From positions 1 through 51,190 of the forward strand of contig NZ_JPGL01000073.1 in the NCBI RefSeq assembly GCF_000732615.1: DNA of 51,190 nt. The letters run 5' to 3'. The position numbers were made by a program, and so were the translations under genes. This stretch comes from Burkholderia paludis (GTDB lineage Bacteria > Pseudomonadota > Gammaproteobacteria > Burkholderiales > Burkholderiaceae). The notes beneath the pieces are model-generated. The model was not told where the DNA came from, made no database searches, and saw only the letters and a list, made by a program, of their open reading frames with translations. Below are positions 1 to 9,026 of the stretch, one piece after another (the stretch's first letter is position 1; the number at the start of each line of letters is the position of its first letter).

Positions 1-852
1 CCGCTGTCCCGCCCCGCCGTCGCCAAATCGTGGCGCGGCCGCCTCGAGCTGGGCTTCCGGCGGCACGGCGCGCGCACGACGCTCGCGCACCGGCTGCACG
101 ACGGCCCGCTGCGCGTGCAGCGGCCGCTGTATCCGGAAGGCGACGCGATCTGCCACGCGGTGATCGTCCACCCGCCGGGCGGCGTCGCGGGCGGCGACCG
201 GCTCGACATCGACGTCGTGCTCGGCGACAACACGCACGCGGTGCTGACGACGCCCGGCGCGACCAAGTGGTACAAGTCGAACGGCCTCGATGCGACGCAG
301 CGTATCGGCATCGCGGTCGGCGCGCACGCGAAGCTCGACTGGCTGCCGCAGAACAACCTGTTCTTCGACGCGGCGCACGCGTCGCTCGACTTCAGGGTGA
401 CGCTCGGCGCGGGCGCGAGTGCGATCGGCTGGGACGCGACGCAGCTCGGGCGGCAGGCCGCCGGCGAAACCTGGTCGGCGGGCCGCATCGCGTCGACCTC
501 GGCGCTCGTCGATGCCGACGGCCGGCCGCTGTGGACCGAACGCGCGCTGCTCGACGCGCACGACGCGCTGCGCGACGCGCGGCAAGGGCTCGCCGGCTTT
601 CCCGTCTACGGCACGCTGTGGGCGGCCGGCGCCGCGTGCGACGCCGCACTCGCCGAGTCGCTTGCCGCACGGATGCCGTTCGACGCCACGCTGCGCGCGG
701 GCGCGACCTGCGTGACACCCGGCGTCGTACTCGTGCGCGCGCTGTCGACGTCGATGGAAGCGCTGCAACGTCATTTCACCGACTGCTGGCTGCATCTGCG
801 ACCGATCGTGCACGGCGTCGACGCGCGGCCGCTGCGCCTCTGGCGAACCTGA
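1..852 (+). CDS. ureD: Urease accessory protein UreD (5' end outside window)
   Basis: UreD (UreH) is a cytoplasmic urease chaperone that works with UreF and UreG to load nickel into the apo-enzyme. The frame is open from the first base of the window, so the true start lies upstream; an internal ATG at 115 is too far into the conserved fold to be the start. Visible family motifs are HPPGGVAGGDRL and TTPGATKWYKS. The stop at 850-852 is followed by a 234-base gap before ureA. The gene is first in a ureDABCEFG order typical of Burkholderia. Identification is firm; only the N-terminus is missing. Confidence 0.93.
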   Translation, partial: PLSRPAVAKSWRGRLELGFRRHGARTTLAHRLHDGPLRVQRPLYPEGDAICHAVIVHPPGGVAGGDRLDIDVVLGDNTHAVLTTPGATKWYKSNGLDATQRIGIAVGAHAKLDWLPQNNLFFDAAHASLDFRVTLGAGASAIGWDATQLGRQAAGETWSAGRIASTSALVDADGRPLWTERALLDAHDALRDARQGLAGFPVYGTLWAAGAACDAALAESLAARMPFDATLRAGATCVTPGVVLVRALSTSMEALQRHFTDCWLHLRPIVHGVDARPLRLWRT

Positions 853-1086
853 GCGGCGTTGCGCCGCGCACCGTCCCGGCGCAACGCCGGCGGTGCACCG
901 CACGCCGCCCGTGCGCTGCGCACCACCGGCGCGCAGGGCCACGTGCTCCATGCACATGGCATACGCCTTGCTCCTTACATAACCGAAACACGACACACGC
1001 CAAACGGCACGGTGCTACGATCGTCGGTGCGTTCGCCGGTTGCGCGCGCACCGATAAAAATTACGTTTTCCTGAACGCATGCCTTC

Positions 1087-1389
1087 ATGAAACTGACTCC
1101 CCGAGAGAAGGACAAGCTGCTGATCTTCACGGCGGCGCTGCTGGCCGAACGGCGGCGCGCGCGCGGCCTGAAGCTCAACTACCCGGAGGCGGTCGCCTTC
1201 ATCACCGCCGCGCTGATGGAAGCCGCGCGCGACGGCAGGACGGTTGCCGAGGTGATGCATTACGGCACGACGCTGCTCACGCGCGACGACGTGATGGACG
1301 GCGTGCCGGAAATGATTCCCGACATCCAGGTCGAGGCGACCTTCCCCGACGGCACGAAGCTCGTGACCGTCCACCACCCGATTCCGTGA
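1087..1389 (+). CDS. ureA: Urease subunit gamma
   Basis: Smallest structural subunit of urease, which hydrolyses urea to ammonia and carbamate. The 100-residue length is the usual one for UreA. It begins MKLTPREKDKLL and contains the family segments YPEAVAFI and MEAARDGRTVAEVM. ureB starts 7 bases after the stop, so the two are co-transcribed and probably translationally linked. I see no convincing -35/-10 pair in the 234 bases upstream, so the operon promoter may lie before ureD. Confidence 0.96.
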   Translation: MKLTPREKDKLLIFTAALLAERRRARGLKLNYPEAVAFITAALMEAARDGRTVAEVMHYGTTLLTRDDVMDGVPEMIPDIQVEATFPDGTKLVTVHHPIP

Positions 1390-1396
1390 GGCCACG

Positions 1397-1702
1397 ATGA
1401 TCCCGGGCGAAATCCTCACCGACGACGGCGAACACGAACTGAACGCGGGCCGCGCGACGCTCTCGCTCGTCGTCGCGAACACGGGCGACCGCCCGGTGCA
1501 GGTCGGCTCGCACTATCACTTCTTCGAAGTCAACGATGCGCTGTCGTTCGATCGCGCGGCCGCGCGCGGCTTCCGGCTCAACATCGCGGCCGGCACGGCC
1601 GTGCGTTTCGAGCCGGGCCAGACGCGCACCGTCGAGCTGGTCGCACTCGCGGGCGCACGCGCCGTCTACGGTTTTCAGGGCAAGGTGATGGGGCCGCTCT
1701 AA
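1397..1702 (+). CDS. ureB: Urease subunit beta
   Basis: Beta structural subunit of urease, 101 residues, the usual length. It begins MIPGEILTDDGEHELN and carries the typical segments DRPVQVGSHYHF and RLNIAAGTAVRFEPGQ. It assembles with UreA and UreC into the (alpha-beta-gamma)3 enzyme in the cytoplasm. It sits between ureA (7-base gap) and ureC (44-base gap) on the same strand. No anomaly seen. Confidence 0.96.
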   Translation: MIPGEILTDDGEHELNAGRATLSLVVANTGDRPVQVGSHYHFFEVNDALSFDRAAARGFRLNIAAGTAVRFEPGQTRTVELVALAGARAVYGFQGKVMGPL

Positions 1703-1746
1703 GCGCCTGCCCTGCCCTGCCCTTCAGTCTTCAGGAACAGCACCCC

Positions 1747-3453
1747 ATGACACTGCGCTTGAGCCGCCGCGCTTACGCGGAAATGTTCGGGCCGACGACG
1801 GGCGACCGCGTCCGGCTGGCCGACACCGAACTGCTGATCGAGATCGAACGCGACTTCACGACCTACGGCGAGGAGGTGAAATTCGGCGGCGGGAAAGTGA
1901 TCCGCGACGGCATGGGCCAGTCGCAACGCGTGGCCGCCGACGTGCCCGACACGATCGTCACGAACGCGGTGATCCTCGATCACTGGGGCATCGTGAAGGC
2001 CGACATCGCGATCAAGCACGGCCGCATCGCCGCGATCGGCAAGGCCGGCAACCCCGACATCCAGCCGGGCGTGACGATTCCGATCGGCGCCGCGACCGAA
2101 GTGATCGCCGGCGAAGGGCTGATCGTGACGGCCGGCGGCATCGACACGCACATCCACTTCATCAGCCCGCAGCAGATCGACGAGGCGCTCGCATCGGGCG
2201 TCACGACGATGCTCGGCGGCGGCACGGGGCCGGCCACCGGCACCAACGCGACGACCTGCACGCCGGGCCCGTGGCACATGGAGCGGATGCTGCAGGCCGC
2301 CGACGGCTGGCCGATCAACCTCGGCTTCCTCGGCAAGGGCAACGCGAGCCTGCCCGAGCCGCTGGTCGAGCAGATCGCGGCCGGCGCGATCGGGCTGAAG
2401 CTGCATGAGGACTGGGGCACGACGCCCGCCGCGATCGACAACTGCCTGTCGGTTGCCGACGACACCGACACGCAGGTCGCGATCCACACCGACACGCTGA
2501 ACGAAGGCGGTTTCGTCGAATCGACGGTCGCCGCGTTCAAGGGCCGCACGATCCACACGTACCACACCGAAGGCGCGGGCGGCGGGCATGCGCCCGACAT
2601 CCTGAAGGTGTGCGGCGAGTCGAACGTGCTGCCGTCCTCGACCAACCCGACGCGCCCGTACACGATCAACACGCTCGACGAGCATCTCGACATGCTGATG
2701 GTGTGCCATCACCTCGATCCGTCGATCGCGGAGGATCTCGCCTTTGCCGAATCGCGGATCCGCCGCGAGACGATCGCGGCCGAGGATATCCTGCACGATC
2801 TCGGCGCGCTGTCGATGCTGTCGTCCGATTCGCAGGCGATGGGCCGCGTCGGCGAAGTGATCATCCGCACCTGGCAGACCGCGCACAAGATGAAGGTGCA
2901 GCGCGGCGCGCTGCCGGAAGACGGCGCGCGCCACGACAACTTCCGCGCGAAGCGCTACGTCGCGAAGTACACGATCAACCCGGCGCTCACGCACGGCATC
3001 GCGCACGAGGTCGGCTCGATCGAGCCCGGCAAGTGGGCCGACCTCGTGCTGTGGGAGCCGGCGTTCTTCGGCATCAAGCCGTCGATGATCCTGAAGGGCG
3101 GGATGATCGCCATGGCGCAGATGGGCGACCCGAACGCATCGATCCCGACGCCGCAGCCGGTCCACTACCGCGAGATGTTCGCGACGCGCGGCGGCGCGCT
3201 CGCGCGCACGTCGCTGACCTTCGTGTCGCAGATGGCCGCCGACGCGGGCATCGCGGAACGCTACGGCCTCGCGAAGCGGATCGTGCCCGTGCGCAACTGC
3301 CGCACCGTGACGAAGGCCGACATGATCCACAACGCGTGGCGCCCGTCGATCAGCGTCGATCCCGAGACCTACGACGTGATCGCCGACGGCCAGTTGCTCA
3401 CCTGCGAGCCGGCCACGGTGCTGCCGATGGCGCAGCGCTATTTCCTGTTCTGA
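1747..3453 (+). CDS. ureC: Urease subunit alpha (catalytic)
   Basis: Catalytic urease subunit with the dinickel centre; 568 residues, full length for the family. It starts MTLRLSRRAYAEMFGPTTGD. The metal-ligand His pair is in DTHIHF, the carbamylated lysine in GLKLHEDWG, further histidines in AIHTDTLNE, and the mobile-flap Cys-His in MVCHHLD. All expected catalytic residues are present, so the enzyme should be active once the accessory proteins have loaded nickel. ureE follows 17 bases downstream. Confidence 0.98.
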   Translation: MTLRLSRRAYAEMFGPTTGDRVRLADTELLIEIERDFTTYGEEVKFGGGKVIRDGMGQSQRVAADVPDTIVTNAVILDHWGIVKADIAIKHGRIAAIGKAGNPDIQPGVTIPIGAATEVIAGEGLIVTAGGIDTHIHFISPQQIDEALASGVTTMLGGGTGPATGTNATTCTPGPWHMERMLQAADGWPINLGFLGKGNASLPEPLVEQIAAGAIGLKLHEDWGTTPAAIDNCLSVADDTDTQVAIHTDTLNEGGFVESTVAAFKGRTIHTYHTEGAGGGHAPDILKVCGESNVLPSSTNPTRPYTINTLDEHLDMLMVCHHLDPSIAEDLAFAESRIRRETIAAEDILHDLGALSMLSSDSQAMGRVGEVIIRTWQTAHKMKVQRGALPEDGARHDNFRAKRYVAKYTINPALTHGIAHEVGSIEPGKWADLVLWEPAFFGIKPSMILKGGMIAMAQMGDPNASIPTPQPVHYREMFATRGGALARTSLTFVSQMAADAGIAERYGLAKRIVPVRNCRTVTKADMIHNAWRPSISVDPETYDVIADGQLLTCEPATVLPMAQRYFLF

Positions 3454-3470
3454 TTTCCGGTCCCCGATTC

Positions 3471-4074
<604 letters not shown>

Positions 4075-4088
<14 letters not shown>

Positions 4089-4755
4089 ACTCGTCGCGCT
4101 GCTGCACCTCGCGTCGCCGGCGCTGCCGATCGGCGCGTTCAGCTATTCGCAGGGGCTCGAAGCGGCGCTCGACGCGAACCTGATCCACGACGCGGATACC
4201 GCGCGCGACTGGATCGCGAGCGGCCTGAGCGACGTGCTCGCGCACGGCGAGCTGCCGTTCCTCGCGCACCAGCTCGCGCGCTGGCACGCGCACGACGCGC
4301 CGGCGCTGGCCACGGCGAACGCGTGGTTCGTCGCGAGCCGCGAATCGGCCGAACTGCGCCGCGAGACCGAACAGATGGGCTGGTCGCTCGCGCAGCTCTG
4401 CGCGTCGCTCGAATGGGGCGATGCCGCGCGCCGCGCGACGCTCGCGGCGATGTCGCCGGTCGCGCTGCCCACCGCGTTCGCCTATGCGGCCGCCGCGCAC
4501 GCGGCGAGCGCCGACGCCGTGCTCGCCGCATACGCGTTCGGCTGGGTCGAGAACCAGACGTCCGCCGCGCTGAAGGCCGTGCCGCTCGGTCAGCTCGCCG
4601 GGCAACGCATCATCGTCGCGCTGCGCGGCGCGATCGACGCGGCCGTGCGCCGCGCGCTCGCGACGCCGCCCGACGCCGTCAACACGTTCGCGCCGCAGCT
4701 CGGCATCCTGTCGGCCCGGCACGAAACCCAGTATTCGCGGTTGTTCCGCTCCTGA
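4075..4755 (+). CDS. ureF: Urease accessory protein UreF
   Basis: UreF is part of the UreDFG activation complex and is thought to regulate the UreG GTPase. The ATG at 4075 gives 226 residues beginning [20 protein letters not shown], the expected N-terminus. An in-frame ATG at 4045 would only add a low-complexity stretch that overlaps the ureE His-tail coding. The motif GAFSYSQGLE is characteristic. It overlaps ureE by 14 bases, suggesting translational coupling; ureG starts 17 bases after its stop. Confidence 0.95.
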
Positions 4756-4772
4756 ACCCGACGCGCTCCGCC

Positions 4773-5420
4773 ATGAACACACTCGCTCCCTCCTCCGCCC
4801 GCCGTACGAAGAAGCTGCCGCCGCTGCGCGTCGGCATCGGCGGCCCCGTCGGCTCCGGCAAGACCACGCTGCTCGAAATGCTGTGCAAGGCGATGCGCGA
4901 CCGCTACGACCTCGTCGCGATCACCAACGACATCTATACGAAGGAAGACCAGCGGCTGCTGACGGTCGCGGGCGCGCTCCCCGAGGAACGCATCATGGGC
5001 GTCGAGACGGGCGGCTGCCCGCACACGGCGATCCGCGAGGATGCGTCGATCAATCTCGAGGCCGTCGACCGGATGCTGTCGCGCTTCCCCGACGCCGACA
5101 TCGTGTTCATCGAATCCGGCGGCGACAATCTCGCGGCGACCTTCAGCCCCGAGCTGTCGGATCTCACGATCTACGTGATCGACGTCGCCGGCGGCGAGAA
5201 GATTCCGCGCAAGGGCGGCCCCGGCATCACGAAGTCGGACCTGCTCGTGATCAACAAGACCGATCTCGCGCCGCTGGTCGGCGCGAACCTCGACGTGATG
5301 GCTGCCGATACGAAGAAGATGCGCGGCGAGCGGCCTTACGTGATGACGAACCTGAAGGCGCTCGACGGCGTCGCGGACGTGGTCGCGTTCATCGAGAAGA
5401 AGGGCTTGCTGACGGTCTGA
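4773..5420 (+). CDS. ureG: Urease accessory GTPase UreG
   Basis: SIMIBI-class GTPase that powers nickel insertion into urease. The 215-residue product has the P-loop GGPVGSGKTTLL near residue 27, the metal-site CPH in GVETGGCPHTAIRED, the switch segment FIESGGDNLAATFSPEL, and the guanine-specificity motif NKTD. The start at 4773 is chosen because the conserved region begins soon after it; the longer open frame upstream only shadows ureF. It is the last gene of the urease operon and converges with waaA. Confidence 0.97.
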   Translation: MNTLAPSSARRTKKLPPLRVGIGGPVGSGKTTLLEMLCKAMRDRYDLVAITNDIYTKEDQRLLTVAGALPEERIMGVETGGCPHTAIREDASINLEAVDRMLSRFPDADIVFIESGGDNLAATFSPELSDLTIYVIDVAGGEKIPRKGGPGITKSDLLVINKTDLAPLVGANLDVMAADTKKMRGERPYVMTNLKALDGVADVVAFIEKKGLLTV

Positions 5421-5425
5421 GCGAC

Positions 5426-5443
5426 GCGGCGGCATGCCGCCGC
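5426..5443. terminator. GC-rich hairpin between convergent ureG and waaA
   Basis: A perfect 18-base palindrome, gcggcggcatgccgccgc, starts 5 bases after the ureG stop and 38 bases beyond the waaA stop. It lacks a T-run on either strand, so it may end transcription only partly or protect 3' ends. Confidence 0.4.
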
Positions 5444-5481
5444 CACGCCTGCCCGGGCGGCATCGCGCCGCCTCCCGCCGT

Positions 5482-6837
5482 CTAGTCGTCGGACGTGTCC
5501 TGCGCGTCCCGCGGCGTGCGCGCGTCGCGCTCGGCGGGCGGCAGCAGCGCCGTGAGCACGTCGACCGTGCGCGCGGTCGCGCCGCGATGGCGCGACGCGA
5601 AGGCCGAGCCGGCCGCGCCCATCGCAGTGCGCCGCGCCTTGTCGGCGAACAGCGCGTCGAGCACGTGCGCGAGATCGAGCGGATCCGCCACCTGCAGCGC
5701 CGCGCCGGCCGCGACCGCGTCGACGGTCGCCTGCGTGAAGTTGAAAACGTGCGGCCCGATCAGCACCGGCACACCGACCGCGCACGCTTCGATCAGGTTC
5801 TGGCCGCCGAGCGGCAGCAGGCTGCCGCCGATGAACGCGACGTCGGCCGCCGCGTAATACGCGCCGAGTTCACCCATCGAATCGCCGAGCAGCACCGTGA
5901 CGTCGTCCGGCAGCGGCGCGGCCGCCGGCCGGCCCGCCGCGGGCGCGGCCGTGCCGGCCGCCCATGCGGAGCGGCGCACGCACTTGAGCCCGCCGCGCTC
6001 GACGAGCGCCTCGACCTCGGCGAAACGCTGCGGATGACGGGGCACGAGCACCAGCAGCGCGCCCGGCGTGCGCATCGCCGCGAACGCCTGCAGCACCAGC
6101 GCCTCCTCGTTCTCGCGCGTGCTCGCGGCGACCCACACGGGCCGCGCGCCGATCGCGTCGCGCCACGCATGGCCGCGCGCCGCGAGTTCAGGCGGCGTCG
6201 TCATGTCGAATTTCAGGTTGCCGAGCACGGCCACGTTGCGCGCGCCGAGCGACGTCAGCCGCTCCGCGTCGGCCGGGCTCTGCGCGAGCACGCGCGAGAA
6301 GCCGCCGAACACGTCGTGCGCCGCCGCGCCGAACTTCGCCGCGCGCCGGAACGAACGAGCGGACATCCGCGCATTGGTCAGCACCAGCGGCACGTCTGCG
6401 CGGCGGCACTCGTCGATCAGCGTCGGCCACACCTCGGTTTCCATCACGAGGCCGAGCGTCGGCCGCCAGGCGCGCAGGAAGCGCCGCACCGCGCCCGGCA
6501 TGTCGTACGGCAGGTAGCAGCGCAGCACGCGATCGCCGAAGATCTGTTCGCCGGTCGCACGGCCGCTCGGCGTCATGTGCGTGAGCAGGATCCGCGCATC
6601 GGGACGCGCGTGCATCAGCGCGTCGATCAGCGGCTGCGCCGCGCGCGTTTCGCCGACCGATACCGCGTGCACCCAGATCAGCGGCGCCCGGTCGTCCCGC
6701 GAGCGGCCCGCCACGCGGCCGAAGCGTTCGCCGATGTGTTCGCGATAGCCGCGCTCCTTGCGCGAGCGCACATAGAGCCGGATGACGGCGACGGGCGCGA
6801 CGAGCCACCACAGCGCGCGATAGATCGCCCTCAGCAT
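5482..6837 (-). CDS. waaA: 3-deoxy-D-manno-octulosonic acid (Kdo) transferase
   Basis: WaaA (KdtA, family GT30) transfers Kdo from CMP-Kdo to lipid IVA at the inner membrane. The start is taken at 6837 (MLRAIYRALWWLVAP), which puts the N-terminal membrane anchor at the start and gives 451 residues; an ATG at 6945 would add an unrelated Arg/Ala-rich stretch. Family segments seen are ERGYREHIGERFG, HAVSVGETRAAQPL, TNARMSARS and GGSLLPLGGQNLIEA. The neighbours kdoO and waaC also act on inner-core LPS, so 5482-8780 forms an inner-core group on the minus strand. Confidence 0.95.
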   Translation of the reverse strand: MLRAIYRALWWLVAPVAVIRLYVRSRKERGYREHIGERFGRVAGRSRDDRAPLIWVHAVSVGETRAAQPLIDALMHARPDARILLTHMTPSGRATGEQIFGDRVLRCYLPYDMPGAVRRFLRAWRPTLGLVMETEVWPTLIDECRRADVPLVLTNARMSARSFRRAAKFGAAAHDVFGGFSRVLAQSPADAERLTSLGARNVAVLGNLKFDMTTPPELAARGHAWRDAIGARPVWVAASTRENEEALVLQAFAAMRTPGALLVLVPRHPQRFAEVEALVERGGLKCVRRSAWAAGTAAPAAGRPAAAPLPDDVTVLLGDSMGELGAYYAAADVAFIGGSLLPLGGQNLIEACAVGVPVLIGPHVFNFTQATVDAVAAGAALQVADPLDLAHVLDALFADKARRTAMGAAGSAFASRHRGATARTVDVLTALLPPAERDARTPRDAQDTSDD

Positions 6838-6874
6838 GCAGCGCCCCTCGTGTTGCAGCGGGGAAGGTGCGCGC

Positions 6875-7759
6875 TCAAACCAGCGCCCTGCCCTGCAGGC
6901 GCTCGAGAATGCCGAGCGGCGCGCATTCGCGGCGCACCATCGCATCGACCGGCAGGAAGAACGTCTGCTCGAGCATGAACTGCCCCGACATCACAGCGTG
7001 CGAAGTCTGATCCGAGAAACATATCCACACGCAGCCCGGCGGAAACGGCATCGTCTCCTGCGGGCTCGTCTTCTGGTAGTCGAGATCCGCCTTCATGCCG
7101 TCGTGCAGGTTCAGCATCAGGTGGTCGTACGCGCTGCGCGGCGACTTCGTCACGTGCAGCAGGTTCAGCAGCCATGCGGCGCCCGGCAGTTGCGGCCTGA
7201 TGCGCGGCAGGAAGCGCTTCGCGACGTCCTCGAACGGCTCGCCGACGCGCCACACGCGCGGCACGCCGGCCGGGTTCACGTTCGTGAACACGCGCAGGAT
7301 GCGCTCGCCGTAATTCGGCCGCGACGGGAACGCGTCGACGTGCAGCCGGCTGTCGTCCTTGCGCCACGACGTCTGGCGCGTCTCGACCTGCATCAGCCGC
7401 AGGCTGGTCGGCGCGACGCGCAGCTTGCCGTGGTATTCGGGAAAGAGGCCGTCGACGAGCGTGCCGGCCTGTTGCTGGAAGCGCGCGACCAGCGCGCGCA
7501 CGGCCGACTGCGTGACGCTGTCGCCGAGCACGCCGGCCAGCGCGCCGCCGTTCGGCGCGAGACTGATGTTCTTGCGTTTCGGATCGGCCAGCGCCGGATC
7601 GAGCAGCGCTTCCTCGCCGCCTTCGATCGCGAAGCGCAGGTGCGGGAAATACAGCACCTTGCCCTCCTCGACGGCGGCCAGCAGCTGCTCGCGCGGCGCA
7701 GACAGGTTGTGTCCGCTCCAGTCGGCGGACGAGACTTCGATGATCTGGGATTCACTCAT
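6875..7759 (-). CDS. kdoO: Kdo hydroxylase (Fe(II)/2-oxoglutarate dioxygenase)
   Basis: 294 residues. It matches the Kdo-hydroxylase family described in Burkholderia ambifaria and Yersinia pestis, which hydroxylates C3 of the outer Kdo of lipid A-Kdo2 to give Ko. The candidate iron triad is His140, Asp142 (in SRLHVDAF) and His254 (in SDQTSHAVMSG). It lies between waaA and waaC on the same strand, which supports action on freshly made Kdo2-lipid A on the cytoplasmic face. It starts MSESQIIEVSSADWSG and ends 37 bases before the waaA start. Family recognition is from memory of its motifs and location. Confidence 0.85.
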   Translation of the reverse strand: MSESQIIEVSSADWSGHNLSAPREQLLAAVEEGKVLYFPHLRFAIEGGEEALLDPALADPKRKNISLAPNGGALAGVLGDSVTQSAVRALVARFQQQAGTLVDGLFPEYHGKLRVAPTSLRLMQVETRQTSWRKDDSRLHVDAFPSRPNYGERILRVFTNVNPAGVPRVWRVGEPFEDVAKRFLPRIRPQLPGAAWLLNLLHVTKSPRSAYDHLMLNLHDGMKADLDYQKTSPQETMPFPPGCVWICFSDQTSHAVMSGQFMLEQTFFLPVDAMVRRECAPLGILERLQGRALV

Positions 7760-7784
7760 GATCGGTTCGCGTCATTGACAGGCG

Positions 7785-8780
7785 TTACAGGAGGCCGAAG
7801 CCCGCGAGTGCCGACTTCACCTGCGCGATCGACGGAGGTTGCCCCGCGGTGCCGAGATTGACGACGTTCGGCGACCAGTAGCCGCCGGTCCGCCAGGCCG
7901 TCGCGAAATTGTACAGTTCGACCGTCGGACGCTTCAGCGCGGCCGCGATGTGAACCAGACCTGTATCAACCCCGACGGTGGCGGCCGCGCCTTCGACCAG
8001 CCCGACCACGGCCGGCAGCGACAGCTTCGGCGGCACGATCGCCGCCTCGCCGAACGCCTGGGCGAGCCGCTCGCTGGTCGCGCGCTCCGCGTCGTTGCCC
8101 CACGGCAGCACGAGCGACGCGCCGCGCCGCACCAGCGCCTGGCCGAGTTCGATCCATGCGGCGTCCGGCCACTGCTTGTCGGCGCGCGACGTCGCGTGGA
8201 CGAACACCACGTACGGCACCGGCAGGTTCAGGCCGAGCGCGGCCACCGCGCTCGCCGCCGCGCGCGTGTCGAGGCCGAAATCGACCGGGTCGGCCGGCGT
8301 CGGCGCCGGATCGCCCAGCGCCGCCGCGACGAGTTGCCGCGACCGCTCGACGACGTGCGTGCGCGGCGCGATCGGCACGCGCTTGCGGTAGAAGAAACGC
8401 ACCGGCCATTCGTAGCCGGCGCCGTCGGTGCGGTTGCCGAGCCCGACGAGCGGGCCGCGCGCCCAGCTCGCGACCCAGGCCGTCTTGATGAGGCCCTGGC
8501 AGTCGATCACGAGGTCGTACTGCTCGGCCGCGAGACGCCGGCGGAATGCACGGATTTCGCGCCACGTGGCGCCCGAGAACGGCTTCTTGCGCCAGCGGCG
8601 CAGCGAGAACGGCAGCACGTCGCGCACGCCGTCGACGAGCCGCACGAGGTCGACGAAGCTTTCCTCGACGAGCCAGTCGATCTGCGCATCGGGGTGGCGG
8701 CGCCGGATATCGGCGATCACCGGCATGTTGTGCACGACGTCGCCCAGCGACGACACGCGCACGATCAGGATCTTTTGCAC
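7785..8780 (-). CDS. waaC: LPS heptosyltransferase I
   Basis: WaaC (family GT9) adds the first L-glycero-D-manno-heptose to Kdo2-lipid A, using ADP-heptose. The 331-residue product begins MQKILIVRVSSLGDVVHNMP, the hallmark N-terminus, and has DWLVEESF nearby. The C-terminal nucleotide-sugar region contains GVDTGLVHIAAAL and PTVELYNFATAWRTGG. The next gene, kdoO, begins 25 bases after its stop. Length and motifs are normal. Confidence 0.95.
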   Translation of the reverse strand: MQKILIVRVSSLGDVVHNMPVIADIRRRHPDAQIDWLVEESFVDLVRLVDGVRDVLPFSLRRWRKKPFSGATWREIRAFRRRLAAEQYDLVIDCQGLIKTAWVASWARGPLVGLGNRTDGAGYEWPVRFFYRKRVPIAPRTHVVERSRQLVAAALGDPAPTPADPVDFGLDTRAAASAVAALGLNLPVPYVVFVHATSRADKQWPDAAWIELGQALVRRGASLVLPWGNDAERATSERLAQAFGEAAIVPPKLSLPAVVGLVEGAAATVGVDTGLVHIAAALKRPTVELYNFATAWRTGGYWSPNVVNLGTAGQPPSIAQVKSALAGFGLL

Positions 8781-8933
8781 GCTGAAAAAACGCCGGCTGG
8801 CAGCCGGCGACAGGCATAAAGGAGCGATTTTATCGCGCCCGGCGCACCAGGGGCCTGTTCCCGCTCACAACGGGCTTTCGGCGGCCCGCCACGGGCAGGC
8901 ATCGTCCGGTCGGGGGCACGTGCGCCGAAGACG

Positions 8934-8967
8934 AAAAAGCGGCCGCACGCTTTCGCGCGCGCCGCTT
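8934..8967 (-). terminator. Rho-independent terminator after the manB-like gene
   Basis: On the minus strand an AAGCGGC / GCCGCTT stem (8937-8967, loop of about 17 bases that can pair further) is followed by five T residues (the A-run 8934-8938 on the plus strand). It lies about 60 bases after the mutase stop. A second stem, ggcgcgacg / cgtcgcgcc at 8977-9000, sits between it and the gene. Confidence 0.75.
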
Positions 8968-8976
8968 CCCGGGGGT

Positions 8977-9000
8977 GGCGCGACGCTTCGACGTCGCGCC
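8977..9000. terminator. Stable hairpin downstream of the manB-like gene
   Basis: A perfect 9-bp stem (8977-8985 with 8992-9000) and the loop cttcga. It lies 26 bases past the mutase stop and just before the T-run hairpin at 8934-8967. Probably part of one termination or RNA-stabilising structure. Confidence 0.5.
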
Positions 9001-9026
9001 GGTGGCGGCCCGCAGGCCGCCGATGC

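Noticed and set aside
1699..3330. 543-codon open frame antisense to ureC
   Set aside because: GC-rich coding DNA leaves long open frames in other phases. The translation is Arg/Asp/His-rich with no family motif, while ureC on the other strand is certain.
5434..6978. 514-codon plus-strand frame across waaA
   Set aside because: Antisense shadow of waaA with biased Arg/Ala composition and no recognisable domain.
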